From Erpobdella octoculata (lineage: Eukaryota; Annelida; Clitellata; Hirudinida; Erpobdellidae), in the NCBI GenBank assembly GCA_963978895.1, contig OZ022242.1, positions 8,577,114 through 8,641,113 of the forward strand: DNA of 64,000 nucleotides, in the 5' to 3' direction. Below, one piece after another: positions 48,560-62,039 of the stretch (position 1 is the first letter of the stretch; every line of letters starts with the position of its first letter). The translations under genes and the position numbers were made by a program. The notes under the pieces were generated by a model. It was not told the origin of the DNA. It made no database searches and saw only the letters and a list, made by a program, of their open reading frames with translations.

Positions 48560-49665
48560 AAAATCTTCTGGGTAGACCAACTTTTCTCCAAAACATAGGA
48601 TTCTTTTGAGATGCTTTCTTTCCAATTGACTATAAATGCAGTCACAACAAAGTTTGTCGCTTTTTGATCTGCAGCTGGATTATTTGGTTTCATCTAACGG
48701 TTTGTTGTACTTGCTTTTTTAAACAAACGCAGTTCGGAGACAACTCTGTATTATATGCCCCAATGATTCCACTGTCCGACATCCAGAATCACAAATAATT
48801 TTGGTCAAGGGCCTCCCTCTTGACTTTTGGTCGAACCAAATTTTCTAATTTCGCCCATGTTACTCTGTGTGTTACGCTTTGTTACTCTCGAGAACATTCT
48901 GCATGCAAATGTCGTTTTTCTTTTTCGCCATTTGCAGGACATTTGTCAATCTTTTAATACAAATCTCTGGAACCCATCGACGTAGCTGAAACATTCCTAG
49001 TCTTCATAACCTGACAAAAGTTTTGAAAAACGCATTTGGAGATCTCTTGGCCATCTAAGCCATCTCTTCAAAGAGTTTCTTACTTCGACATCCGCAGAAG
49101 TTAAAGGACCAAAAAAGTTTTTTTTCAAACGTGAGGTAATGGACAAAGCTCGGGAATAAATGAGTTCGTAGGATGTATAATACTCTTTGACATGGCTTTA
49201 AAGGTGCTTGTGAAATAGAGTGAAGGCTTTTCTGAATTTTTTCTGTAATTGATACAAATTCTATTTTTGGCCCTATTTGTACTTCAAGATACCGGTAAGT
49301 GTCAATTATTGATATGATAGTGCTTTGATTTCAGCTGTTTGTTTTTTAAAGTAAAGTTCAGGGTTGACTATCCAGAGTTTATTGCGACTGATTACCTCCG
49401 TTATCGTCGAAGAACATTCGGCCGGATTCATTACAAGACGAACTTCAGCCATCGTCTTCTCCAGCTGTTGTAGTATCACCTGCATTCCCACATCAGTACC
49501 AGACATCAAAAGGAGGTCGTCCGCAAAAAGCAATGTAATTACATTTTGTTTGAGAATTTTTATTACCTGTGAGCCCAATTGATTTGTCGATACCACCAAC
49601 CACCATATCAACCACGGCGTTAAATTGCATCGGACAAGTGTACAAATAAAGTTCTACATCTTTGG
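48560..49665 (-). pseudogene. R2-clade non-LTR retrotransposon relic
   Basis: Read from 49665 on the minus strand in shifting frames: CPMQFNAVVDMVVGGID, then LLFADDLLLMSG (reverse transcriptase catalytic box), LVMNPAECSS, YLEVQIGPKIEFVS, APLKPCQRVLYILRTHLFPS, NSLKRWLRWPRDLQMRF, LRRWVPEICIKRLTNV, and the zinc knuckle CDSGCRTVESLGHIIQSC (C-x3-C-x7-H-x4-C). This order and the knuckle are diagnostic of the R2/NeSL-like clade with a C-terminal restriction-like endonuclease. After the knuckle the text jumps to VVTAFIVNWKESISKES, resembling the far C-terminus, so the PD...D endonuclease seems deleted. The 5' part before the palm is missing. Several stops and frameshifts show a dead copy. No 28S rDNA target sequence was seen beside it. 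Confidence 0.8.
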
Positions 49666-49699
49666 ATGGATACAATTGCTACTACATCGACAAATTTAT

Positions 49700-52040
<2,341 letters not shown>

Positions 52041-52194
52041 TGAATGATTAGAGAAAATTTATTTGCAGATGTTTATTCCTCTGGTAAGCATGTCCAGGCA
52101 TGTGAAGAGACGTGTGTTGCACTATGGCGTACAAAATCATTTTACATTTATCTCTTAAGCGCCGCAAAAGGTTACGGACCTAATATGAGTACAA

Positions 52195-52480
52195 GCTGTG
52201 AAAGGCTGTGTACTTCTTGTGGGTATATGTCGTGTGAGGCTGTGTACTTAATATAAGCACATGTCGTGTAAGGCTGTGTACTTAATATAAGCACATTTTT
52301 TGAAAGATTGTGTACTAAATAAATGCACATTTTTTGAAAGATTGTGTACTAAATAAATGCACATGTTTGGTACTAAAAAAACGCGTTGTAAAAGGTTGTG
52401 TATCTTATATAAGCACATGTTGTGCGCTTAATACAAGTATACATTGTGTTATGTTGCATAGCTAATATAAGTACAAACTG
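52195..52480. repeat. Diverged minisatellite, unit about 30 bp
   Basis: About 9 copies of aaggctgtgtacttaatata plus agcacatgt, with gaaagattgtgtactaaata variants. Confidence 0.85.
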
Positions 52481-52789
52481 TGAAATAAAAATCGTGAAAT
52501 TCGTGCCTTATACAATGCAAGTACAGTTTGTCAGAGGTCGTTTAGCTTTTTGTACCTAAAATATAAGTACAAGCTGTACTGTACCTTCAAATGTACGTGA
52601 TTCGCTTCCATCTTCAACATTTTTCTTTCCACGGGCGCAGGTGGTTGACATTAAATTTTCTTTCCATTTCCTGCTAATCTTTTTCATGTCTCAATCATAT
52701 ATTCTAGATAAAAAATATTATTCTAAACTTTTGCCTTTTTTTATTTTAATTATTTAAAAGACACAAAGGAGGTGTACGCATGTTAAAGT

Positions 52790-53040
52790 GACGTAATAAT
52801 GTTGACGTGGCGTATGAACGTTGAAAGGATGTACAAACGTTGACATGGTGCACAATCATCGTGAAGGTGTACAATGTAGTACCAACACTGACATGGTTTG
52901 CAAATTATTTTCAAGGTGTACAAATCATTTTCATGGTGTACAAATCATTTTCATGGTGTACAAATCATGGTCATGGTGCACAAATCAGTAAAAACGGCAC
53001 AAATACTGAAAGGACATAAAAAAAAGTTGAAACAATGGTA
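52790..53040. repeat. Short minisatellite built on tggtgtacaaatcatttt
   Basis: Units of about 20 bp, clean at 52915-52985 and decayed on both sides. Confidence 0.8.
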
Positions 53041-53070
53041 AACATTGCCATGGTGTGCAAATATTAGCGT

Positions 53071-53391
53071 CATAGGCGTAGGAGACGGCGGGGCAGGGAG
53101 ACAATCTCCCAATTTGAGTGGCTTACTTCTTTTTCGGGCAAGCGGAGGAAAAAATAGGGCTTCGAAAAATATTTGGAGAAGAAATACCTTGGAATACATC
53201 AGATTTTTTGGTAGGAAACATGAAAAGAGGAAGTTGGAAACTTTTGGGAAAAGTATCTACGACTACCCCACACTCCGATCATCAGTTTTTTTAAGGAAAT
53301 TTGAAGAAAGCGTTTTTAAACGTTAGATTTCTAAATAAATTTCGGGCAGACCAGACTTGCCCCCACCGCATAAAGTTCCTCTACGCCTATG
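53071..53391. mobile_element. hAT-type MITE, 321 bp, with 8-bp duplication
   Basis: Termini CATAGGCGTAGGAG and CTCTACGCCTATG are inverted repeats. Flanks attagcgt (53063-53070) and attagcat (53392-53399) match in 7 of 8 bases. The interior shares an inverted match with 24110-24165. The frames on both strands (53045-53326 and 52951-53199) are by-products. Confidence 0.85.
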
Positions 53392-53399
53392 ATTAGCAT

Positions 53400-54720
53400 G
53401 GTGTAAAATTATAGTGTACACATATTGAAATGTTTTTCAAACGTAGAGCTGAAGAGCAACTCCACATATTATGCATAGTACAAGTATAGAGTATAGACGT
53501 CATGTGCAAATGTATGCATATAAAATGTACAAACATACTTAGAAGAAAATAAGTAGTATACAATTAAAACTGATTTTTCCAGTTTTTTCGCTACAAATAA
53601 ATAAAAATTAGCGTACGTCTTTTTTCGTAAAGAATAGTTTCAACTTAAATTTAAAAATAATTTCAAATTTGTTTTCCAACATCATTCCATTGTTTTACAA
53701 AAGACAAATGTTCTCCTCGTATCACTCGGCGGGATGACATTAAAATGAAACTCAAACATTTCAAATGGAAATAAACAAGCATTTAATGGTTAGGCCTGCG
53801 ATATATCAACACCGATAAATTTTAATGTTTATCTAAGAATTTCCAGTGAAAAAGACCATAAATGAAAATCGCACACAAGACAACACCTAAGCATACTAAA
53901 AACTACTTACACAGACGTATTTACCAGATTAGATTACACATAATAGCACACCGACACACAAAAGCAAAACTTCATATAAATATTCTATACGAAGTAATTA
54001 ATCTCACTGTACATGGTGTACAAGGTGTAAACACATACACAAACAGAAAGAAACACACATATACACACACTTAAACACACAAACACACTCGCCCACAAAC
54101 ACATGGACACACACACACAAACAAACACATACACGCACACAAAAAGACACACACATGAAGATCAGTGCGGCGTAACGTAAAGCAAATGGCGTGTCTTCAT
54201 TTTTCATTTCAGTCATGAAATTAATATCCCTCACAAGGCCACAACCCCTGCCCTCTCGTGACACTGAGAATTTTCGACGAAAGATGCCTTTACTTTTTTG
54301 GGGGGGAAAACTTCTAGGAGAACTTTTTTCTTGAAAACAGAACGTCTGAAGATATTTAAATTTTATATTATTTTCCAGTGTAATGCCAATGAATTAAATT
54401 TTCTAAAATCTAAAATAATTTTATTTAAGGTTTCGTGGCATTATTGAATCTGTTGGAAATAGTTTTATGAGGTTTTAATTATAAAACTAAAACTAATAAT
54501 GTGTAATAAGCAAGTTGGCTCTGACGGCATGCCACCCATGGGATTGTAACTTAAATTATTTTCAATAAAAATCATTTTAATCATTTATTTATCAATTAAT
54601 TATTATTGAAGAAAATAAACATTTGAGAAACACTTATTATCTTATTTTGAAAAAAATTTGCGTTTTATCCACAAATGAGCACCACTGCCGTTCTTAATCA
54701 GAGGATTGCAACTCAAATTG
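53400..54720. other. Intergenic DNA with a CA-rich stretch
   Basis: ACAC-rich text at 54035-54150 (acacacaaacaaacac and similar). No gene or RNA recognised. A run of 7 g follows tttttt at 54300. Confidence 0.45.
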
Positions 54721-54730
54721 AAATTACCAT

Positions 54731-56051
54731 AGGCGTAGGGGAGTTTGATGAGGTGGGGGCATATATATAGAATAAATATATCGGAGATGAGCAGGTTTTG
54801 AGTGAGATGACAAGATGGCCTCCGAAAAACGATTTAGAGTGTTTTTGGTTCCATGAATATTCATTATTTGTATTAATCTATTTTTGGTACGACAGCGGAG
54901 ACTAAACTCGGGTTTGTAAGAAACAGAAACGTCGATTTCTTATAGCTAAAAGTAGTTGATATGAGCTTTATTTTAATTTAACGCGATATCCGACATAAAA
55001 AATATTCAATTCTAATTCACCGATAACACAGGCGACGTTAAATAGACATAAATATACCATCGAACTAGAGACTACGCAAATATGTTTGCTACCTTCCAGA
55101 ACACTGGAAGAACACTATTCAGGTCACAACCCCACATAGTTTAGACAAGATCTGCAGCAGACTCAAATTTCTTGACATCTTTCTCAAGCGTTACAGCAGA
55201 GCTGGATTCCTCTATGAATTTTAAAATAATTTTTTCATTTTTAAGAAGATCCACGTCAATGCCGTTGTGTTCAGAAATAATTTTATAGTTTTTTTTGTTC
55301 TGGATATGTTCAGAGAACAACATCTCCTGGGGCGCAGAGAACATCTTGATCATTTTTTTCGAAACGTGATTTCAGTTTAGTAGTCACCATATCCAGACTT
55401 GAGTAATAATAGTCTTAATAGTCTTGCCCAGAGTGAAAATGTTGATCACTTCCACTTCTTTTTTCCAACAGTGCCTGTAGTCGTTTAAGAGTTCAATGGC
55501 TGTTTGAAATGCATTCTTTAATTTCATTGCTGACAATTTGAGAGCGCTCCCATAACTCATTAAAAGATTTGTCATTTCTGCAGTCAAGCAAAGTTTTCAT
55601 TGTAAGTTCGCCGGTTTTCCTTGCTGGGATGACATCCATAGTTTTTGACTGAAGGTAGGTGCACAAGCTGCTAGTCATTGATAGGATAATTTAAGAATAC
55701 TCAGCCCAAAAACAAAGTTAAAGTCACAAACTGCATTAAGCAGTGCAGAGCTGTCGGAATATGTTTTAACATCTCTTTCGTTTAGCAACAACAGTAGAAT
55801 AGAAATGATTCTGGGTAGTTGACTATCAACGGAATGACCACCTGGTTTTGCTCTGTGATTTTATTTTTTCAAGGTTGAAAGGCATCCGCTTGCCCGAAAT
55901 ATTGAGCATGTCTAGTTTGTGATTTTATTTCATAAACTCCGTTTAGTCACTTGTATTTGATCCAGCAAATGCGTTATTTTATCAACGCTTGCCCAAAAAA
56001 TTGAGAGACAACAAAATTTGGGGGGGCATATGCCCCAATCTACGCTTATGC
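54731..56051 (-). pseudogene. Decayed hAT transposon with ZMYM1-like transposase fragments
   Basis: Termini CATAGGCGTAGGGG (54731) and CTACGCTTATG (ending 56051) are inverted and belong to the same terminus type as the MITE at 53071. Between them, minus-strand pieces in different frames read in order: RDVKTYSDSSALLNAVCDFN (about 55740), SLCTYLQSKTMDVIPARK then LLDCRNDKSFNELWERSQ (55493-55670), and a C-terminal part at 55141-55353. The combination of a L-Q-x-K-x-x-D-V helix with RND-x-x-F-x-x-LWE is typical of hAT transposases of the ZMYM1/TTF type. Frameshifts show it is inactive. aaatt occurs at both flanks but a full 8-bp duplication is not clear. Confidence 0.7.
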
Positions 56052-56144
56052 AAATTTCGTTTAAATAAATGACAACGGAATAGAGTTTCCGTAAAAATAC
56101 GAGCCAAATAGAAAATTATTTTGATACCATTATATACATTTTCG

Positions 56145-56248
56145 TTTAATTAATTGAAAGACGGTATAATTAATTGAAAGACGGTTTAATTAATTGAAAG
56201 ACAGTTTAATTAATTGAAAGACGGTTTAATTAATTGAAAGACGGTTTG
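56145..56248. repeat. 20-bp tandem repeat, 5 copies
   Basis: taattaattgaaagacggtt repeated with single-base variants. Confidence 0.95.
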
Positions 56249-56339
56249 TACTACTTTATTTACAAATTACAACAAATAGGTTAATTATTTAGTAAATGTT
56301 ATGTAACATCCCTTGTATTACATTTACGCTGGAGGTTAA

Positions 56340-57137
56340 TTTTTCGCAACTCGGATACGGTTTATATGTGAAGCATTAAACATTAATGAATCGATTACAA
56401 TTTTTAATCGTTTAATCGCATACGATTAAAAAATTTATTCGAGAGTTAATCGTGATTTTAACGCAATATATTTAGATACATTTTCTGTTTCAAACACAGT
56501 ACTTTCTCTTTTTTTCTCTCTCAAGAAAGGTACGAGAGAATGGATAAAAATACGTCGAACAAGTAAAGATAAAAACTAAATAAATAAAAAATGCTTTTAT
56601 TTGCCTCTTTATCAGAGTTAACGAACTAAAACTTTTGAATCTAAAACAACCGTTACGCTCAATCTTGTATATTGGACCTCTGGCGACTTATAAATAAACA
56701 TCCGTACTGTTTAATTATTTTAGACCTCTTTCGACTTATACATAAACAACTTGAAAATTTGATCTGATTAATTTTAATTGATTTAAGGCATATTTCATGT
56801 CGGACACATTCAATTCATGTATTGTCATCCAGAATAAAGCTTTCCTGAAAGTTTTAGAGCTCTAGGTGGTCGAAAATTGAGTGAATTTTTTTTTTATAAG
56901 ATTTGATCACCACAGACAGACAAACAGACAAACAAACAAACAAGCAGAGAGACAAGTGAAGTTAAATAAAAGCATTTAATAATCAAAAATAGATATTAAT
57001 ATTATATTTTGGTTTAAAATTTAGATTAGTCGTTAAAATAATTAACGGCGTTAAAATATTTACCGGCGTTAATTTTTTAACGTGCGCTAATTTTTTAGCT
57101 TTAATTAACGAAATTAAACTCAGTTAATTTGCAGCTC
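56340..57137. mobile_element. Possible hAT-like element containing an older repeat
   Basis: The right side is full of ttaacg / gttaat words (57020-57120) and ends gcagctcta at 57137, the reverse of a TAGAGCTGC hAT-type terminus; similar aatcg / gttaatcg words fill 56390-56460. In the middle, 56790-56985 is the dispersed repeat shared with 33121-33240, including a cagacaaacaaac tail. The left terminus is not found. Confidence 0.35.
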
Positions 57138-57394
57138 TACTTTATATTATTACATGTTAAGTTACGTAATACTGCTTGCTTTTCATTTGGTATGCGGTAC
57201 ACTTCGTGTGTTTTTGTTATAAATTTTAAAAGTGCATTAAAATTCAAGAAAAGAGTTTTCATAAAATAGAAACTTTTCAGTTTTTGTGAAGTCACAAAAG
57301 TTCTTCAAAGACTTAATAAAACCATAAAAGTCAAGAACTATTGTGTCAAGGAGCACACAAGTACAATGAAAACAAAAAATTATTTTTTTCACGT

Positions 57395-57610
57395 ACAATG
57401 ATTACTAAAACTATTTCTATTTATGTGCAATAGTAAAAAACTATTTCTATTCACATATAATGATAACAAAACCATTTCAATTCATGTACAATGATAACAA
57501 AAACTATTTCTATTCATGTACAATGATACAAAACCATTTCTATTCACTTAAAATGATAACACAAATTATTTCTAATCACTTACAATGAAAACAAAATATT
57601 CTATTCACGT
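57395..57610. repeat. 30-35-bp minisatellite
   Basis: Six to seven units built on ttcatgtacaatgataacaa plus aactatttctat. Confidence 0.88.
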
Positions 57611-57836
57611 ACAATGGCACAAACTACCTGTGAACTACAATAACTGGAAAAAATAGCATGAATTAATAGGCCACTCATCTTTCTTTCTTTCTTTATTTTT
57701 TTTCTGCACACATCCTCATCATTACAAAAACACACACACACACACGCACGCACATACAAATGAGTGCCAGTGGGGAACTGTAGAAAATTATTCAGGCTTC
57801 CATTCATAGCGTACTGTAAAGTCTTTCTATTTTATT

Positions 57837-58076
<240 letters not shown>

Positions 58077-58259
58077 GTCCATCACCTTCATCTTTTATAT
58101 GTTCCTCTTAACAACATTCTTCCATTTTTTTTCTTTTTCTATTTTTTTTATTCTTTCCTTCTATCAACCAACCTCTCTTACCAGGGGCTTCACAAAGACG
58201 ACTGTGGTCACGAACATGATGATTATGACGACAATGGTGATGAGCTGGTGGTAGCAAAG

Positions 58260-58410
58260 ATGTGATGATAGTGATGAGGATGGTGGTGGTGGTGATGATG
58301 ATGATGATGATTATGATGATACGTATTATGATGATACTGATGATGATACTGATGATGATACTGATGATGATACTGATGATGAGGAGAAGGATGATGATGA
58401 TGATGGCGAG
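58260..58410. repeat. (GAT)n with (ACTGATGATGAT)n variant
   Basis: gatgatgatactgatgat is repeated four times at 58330-58380, next to pure gat triplets. Confidence 0.93.
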
Positions 58411-58689
58411 TATCACTGCAAAGAAGATGGAAGTATTTTGTTTTTCGTTCGATTGGAAGATAGAACAAGAGATGGTTTTATTGGGAGATAGATCCAGGTA
58501 TGATAAGATCGCCACTGGACATAAGTTTCGCCATCTCTCATTCTTTTTTCAGCTTTTTTATATTTTTTTCATTATTATTATTATTATTAATATTATAAAT
58601 CTTTTCATTCTGTTCACCGACATTCAATCACGTTATGCACACAAATCTCTTCATGGAATTATCTTGTTATGACCCATTTTGTTTTAAAA

Positions 58690-59210
58690 ATAACTAATAA
58701 AAAACACTACAAAATTACAAAACTTCAGTATATTATAAAAATTTTAAAACATCTCCGATGTTAATAATTTTTAGTAGCTGAGTGTTTAATATTAAAATTT
58801 GATAATATAGTGCAAACGCCTTACAAGTAAAAACACAAATTTTATATTTCTGTCTACTTTCATATAATCGATATCACCAGCGAAAATTCTTAACTTCAAT
58901 GGGTCTTAACTAATAACATTTTGATAAACGCTTGAAAAATTAATAATTGTCTTTAAAAACTCTGTGATTTTTATTTTGAATTTAAAAATATTTCACATTG
59001 TTAAAAATCAAGTACTTTTTATGCGTCGCATATGAAATTTCGAAACTTCTGTTATAAAAACATTTCCTGAATGTACAAAACTGGCTGGTTATCTCTGCCT
59101 GGAAGAAACATGACAGTTACAGAACTTTCCACTTTCTTCGGTACAAACTTACAAATCAACGTGCCACGTATTTTTTGGCAGGAAACAAACATTGGCATCT
59201 AAAAATAGAA
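58690..59210. other. Intergenic DNA
   Basis: AT-rich; nothing recognised. Confidence 0.4.
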
Positions 59211-59215
59211 ATTGA

Positions 59216-59216
<1 letters not shown>

Positions 59217-59248
<32 letters not shown>

Positions 59249-59978
59249 ATGGATGGATGGATGGATGGATGGATGGATGGATGGATGGATGGATGGATGG
59301 ATGGATGGATGGATGGATGGATGGATGGATGGATGGATGGATGGATGGATGGATGGATGGATGGATGGATGGATGGATGGATGGATGGATGGATGGATGG
59401 ATGGATGGATGGATGGATGGATGGATGGATGGATGGATGGATGGATGGATGGATGGATGGATGGATGGATGGATGGATGGATGGATGGATGGATGGATGG
59501 ATGGATGGATGGATGGATGGATGGATGGATGGATGGATGGATGGATGGATGGATGGATGGATGGATGGATGGATGGATGGATGGATGGATGGATGGATGG
59601 ATGGATGGATGGATGGATGGATGGATGGATGGATGGATGGATGGATGGATGGATGGATGGATGGATGGATGGATGGATGGATGGATGGATGGATGGATGG
59701 ATGGATGGATGGATGGATGGATGGATGGATGGATGGATGGATGGATGGATGGATGGATGGATGGATGGATGGATGGATGGATGGATGGATGGATGGATGG
59801 ATGGATGGATGGATGGATGGATGGATGGATGGATGGATGGATGGATGGATGGATGGATGGATGGATGGATGGATGGATGGATGGATGGATGGATGGATGG
59901 ATGGATGGATGGATGGATGGATGGATGGATGGATGGATGGATGGATGGATGGATGGATGGATGGATGGATGGATGGAT
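59217..59978. repeat. (GGAT)n microsatellite, about 760 bp
   Basis: About 190 uninterrupted ggat units, then decayed variants (ggacggacgg, gaatgaatg) to 60100. Because the unit has no stop codon, the IHPS and MDGW frames are open on both strands for 250-330 codons; none is a gene. Confidence 0.98.
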
Positions 59979-60099
59979 AGATGGATGAATAAATGGACGG
60001 ACGGGCGGACGGATGGATGAATGGAGGAACGAAGAATGGATGGACGGACAAAAAATGGATGGAAGGATGGATGAAAAATAGATAAATGAATGAATGAAT

Positions 60100-60462
60100 T
60101 CATAAAAAGAAATAAAAAAAAAAAGAAATCTTGATCAGCATTCGAGAACAAGTACTAGAGTTGAAGAGAGGCGAGGATCGACCCTGCAACCTTGCGATCG
60201 TGACAAGCATGTGAAATTTTAACAGCCGTCGTTTCATCTCAATTTCTCTGCGAAGAGGATTTGGACATTTCCAGGGTGGGATTACACATTTGCGCCCACA
60301 TTTGAAAATGAAACTGAAAGTTGAAACCTTCAAGCAAGCAGTTGCATGTTTTCCTAATATCTTCAATCGACGAACCTTAAATTTCTTCCTCTTCTCCATG
60401 ACCGTCGTTTTTTCGATCAATAGTCCAATTTTTTTTATATCAACGATTTTGTTTTTAAGCAA
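60100..60462 (-). CDS. Doubtful 120-codon frame next to a regulatory-like cluster
   Basis: A minus frame rich in Lys/Arg ([20 protein letters not shown] near the start) in DNA less AT-rich than its surroundings. It starts 19 bp from the CACGTG/TGACG cluster at 60481-60595. Its last 15 residues run into the A-rich edge of the (GGAT)n repeat, and no known domain is seen. It could be a first exon or chance; kept only because of the context. Confidence 0.15.
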   Translation of the reverse strand: MLKNKIVDIKKIGLLIEKTTVMEKRKKFKVRRLKILGKHATACLKVSTFSFIFKCGRKCVIPPWKCPNPLRREIEMKRRLLKFHMLVTIARLQGRSSPLFNSSTCSRMLIKISFFFYFFL

Positions 60463-60477
60463 TTCTTTTTTTTCTCA

Positions 60478-60610
60478 ACTCACGTGACGTCGTAAAAGGA
60501 AACCACGTGATCGAATACGTCACCATCTAAGTCATCACCACGTTAACAAAATCCATCATGACGTTGCTTGGTCACGTGGTCATATGACCTTCATGACACA
60601 AAAGTCGTTA
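60478..60610. promoter_or_regulatory. Cluster of CACGTG and TGACG motifs
   Basis: CACGTG at 60481, 60504 and 60573; acgtca/tgacgt halves at 60484, 60517 and 60558; tgaccttcatgac at 60585. Three palindromic E-boxes and three CRE-like halves within 115 bp are dense for AT-rich DNA and resemble a promoter or enhancer bound by bHLH-zip and bZIP factors. No transcript is assigned. Confidence 0.4.
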
Positions 60611-60619
60611 ACCTTGACT

Positions 60620-61120
60620 GGCATTTTAATTTTTAGTTTAATTTTTTGATATTTTTGTGTTATTTCATTAACAGCATAATTTTCATATTTTTATTTATAC
60701 CTAGTTTAAACGTTTATGATGAATTGCTCCAAATAGTTAGAAGTATTTAAAATATTAATCCTAAAAAGATATTATTTCAACAAAGAGTAAATTGTTTATA
60801 TAATTAAATTGTTTGGTTAATGTACAAATTTGATTTATATTCCAAACAAAATATATTAAATGTATCAAATTATTTTTACAGCATTTATATTTTTTGTTTA
60901 TTTGCATACATTTGTCATGGGACCAGCGTGAGGAAAAGGAGACATGTAAATATATATTCAGCCACTCCCACGAAAGCCCCACTTGTGATTGGTCGTAAAA
61001 CTTCAGTCAGTCGAAATGCACACCTGGTAGATAAAAAAGGAAAAAGAAACACAACAATATAAAATACAACCAAGTTGTTGTTTGTGTAATAAACCCCGAG
61101 TTATATGCGATTGTATAATG
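60620..61120. other. Intergenic DNA
   Basis: AT-rich; an 80-codon plus frame at 60820-61062 has no recognisable features. Confidence 0.35.
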
Positions 61121-61124
61121 AGTG

Positions 61125-61435
61125 GGTTAGGAGTGTAATACTGTGTATGTGCTAGGTGTGCATTACTGTGTATGTGTTGGGGATGTATGACTGTGTATGT
61201 GTTAGGGGTGTATTACTGTGTACGTGTTAGGAGTGTATTACTGTGTATGTGTTGGGGATGTATTACTGTGTATGTGTTAGGGATGTATGACTGTGTATGT
61301 ATTAGGGGTGTATTACTGTGTATGTGTTAGGGGTGTATTACTGTGTATGTGTTAGACTTAGGGGTGTATTACTGTGTATGTGTTAGGGGTGTATTACTGT
61401 GCATGTGTTAGGGGTGTATTACTGTGTATGTGTTA
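61125..61435. repeat. 25-bp minisatellite gtgttaggggtgtattactg
   Basis: About 12 units of the quoted 20 bases plus tgtat, with ggggatgtatgac variants. Confidence 0.93.
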
Positions 61436-61799
61436 TTATTAATGCTCATCAAAGTGAACATTTTACGAGATAGTTTCTTAAATTTTCATATTTGCTATTC
61501 GATTTTTGCAACAGTTTTTCAAATATTTCTCGTACATTTTTCATAAATTTTCCATGAATGTTTAATACATTTTCATAATTATATTTTATTCGTCAAAAAA
61601 TATTAGGTGTCTTGTTAGGCTGCATTTTGTCTTATTTAATGGTTTAAGAAAAAAATAGGTCAAGTTAGGTAGTTATTTGAGGTCAGTGTGATTGAAGACT
61701 CGTGTTTTCTTATTTGAAAAGAAAATATGAACAACTTCCATGTAGTGTGACAGGTCACTCCCTCAACAAGGACCGAAGTAGGGTGTGTGGGTCGCATGA

Positions 61800-62010
61800 G
61801 AGTCAGTAGGAGAAAGAGAGAGAGAGAGAAAAAGAGGAATAGAAAGAGAAAAACAAACAAAAAAAAGACAGAAAGAGGGGAAAAGAGGAGAAAAAAAGAG
61901 AAAGAGAGAGAAAAAGGGAGAAAGAGGGAGAAAGAGGAAGAAAGAGGGAGAAAGAGGGAGAAAGAGGAAGAAAAAGAGAGAAAAAGATAGAAAAAGAGAG
62001 GGAGACACAG
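61800..62010. repeat. Purine-rich tract of gagaaagagg units
   Basis: An almost pure A/G strand with 8-12-bp gagaaagagg-like units. Frames of SFSLFLPLSPS and KEREK type are its translations. Confidence 0.9.
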
Positions 62011-62039
62011 GAGTTGATTCTTAAAAACATTAATCATCA

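Noticed and set aside
59149..60151. 250-330 codon IHPS and MDGW frames on both strands
   Set aside because: Translations of (GGAT)n; no unique sequence or gene context.
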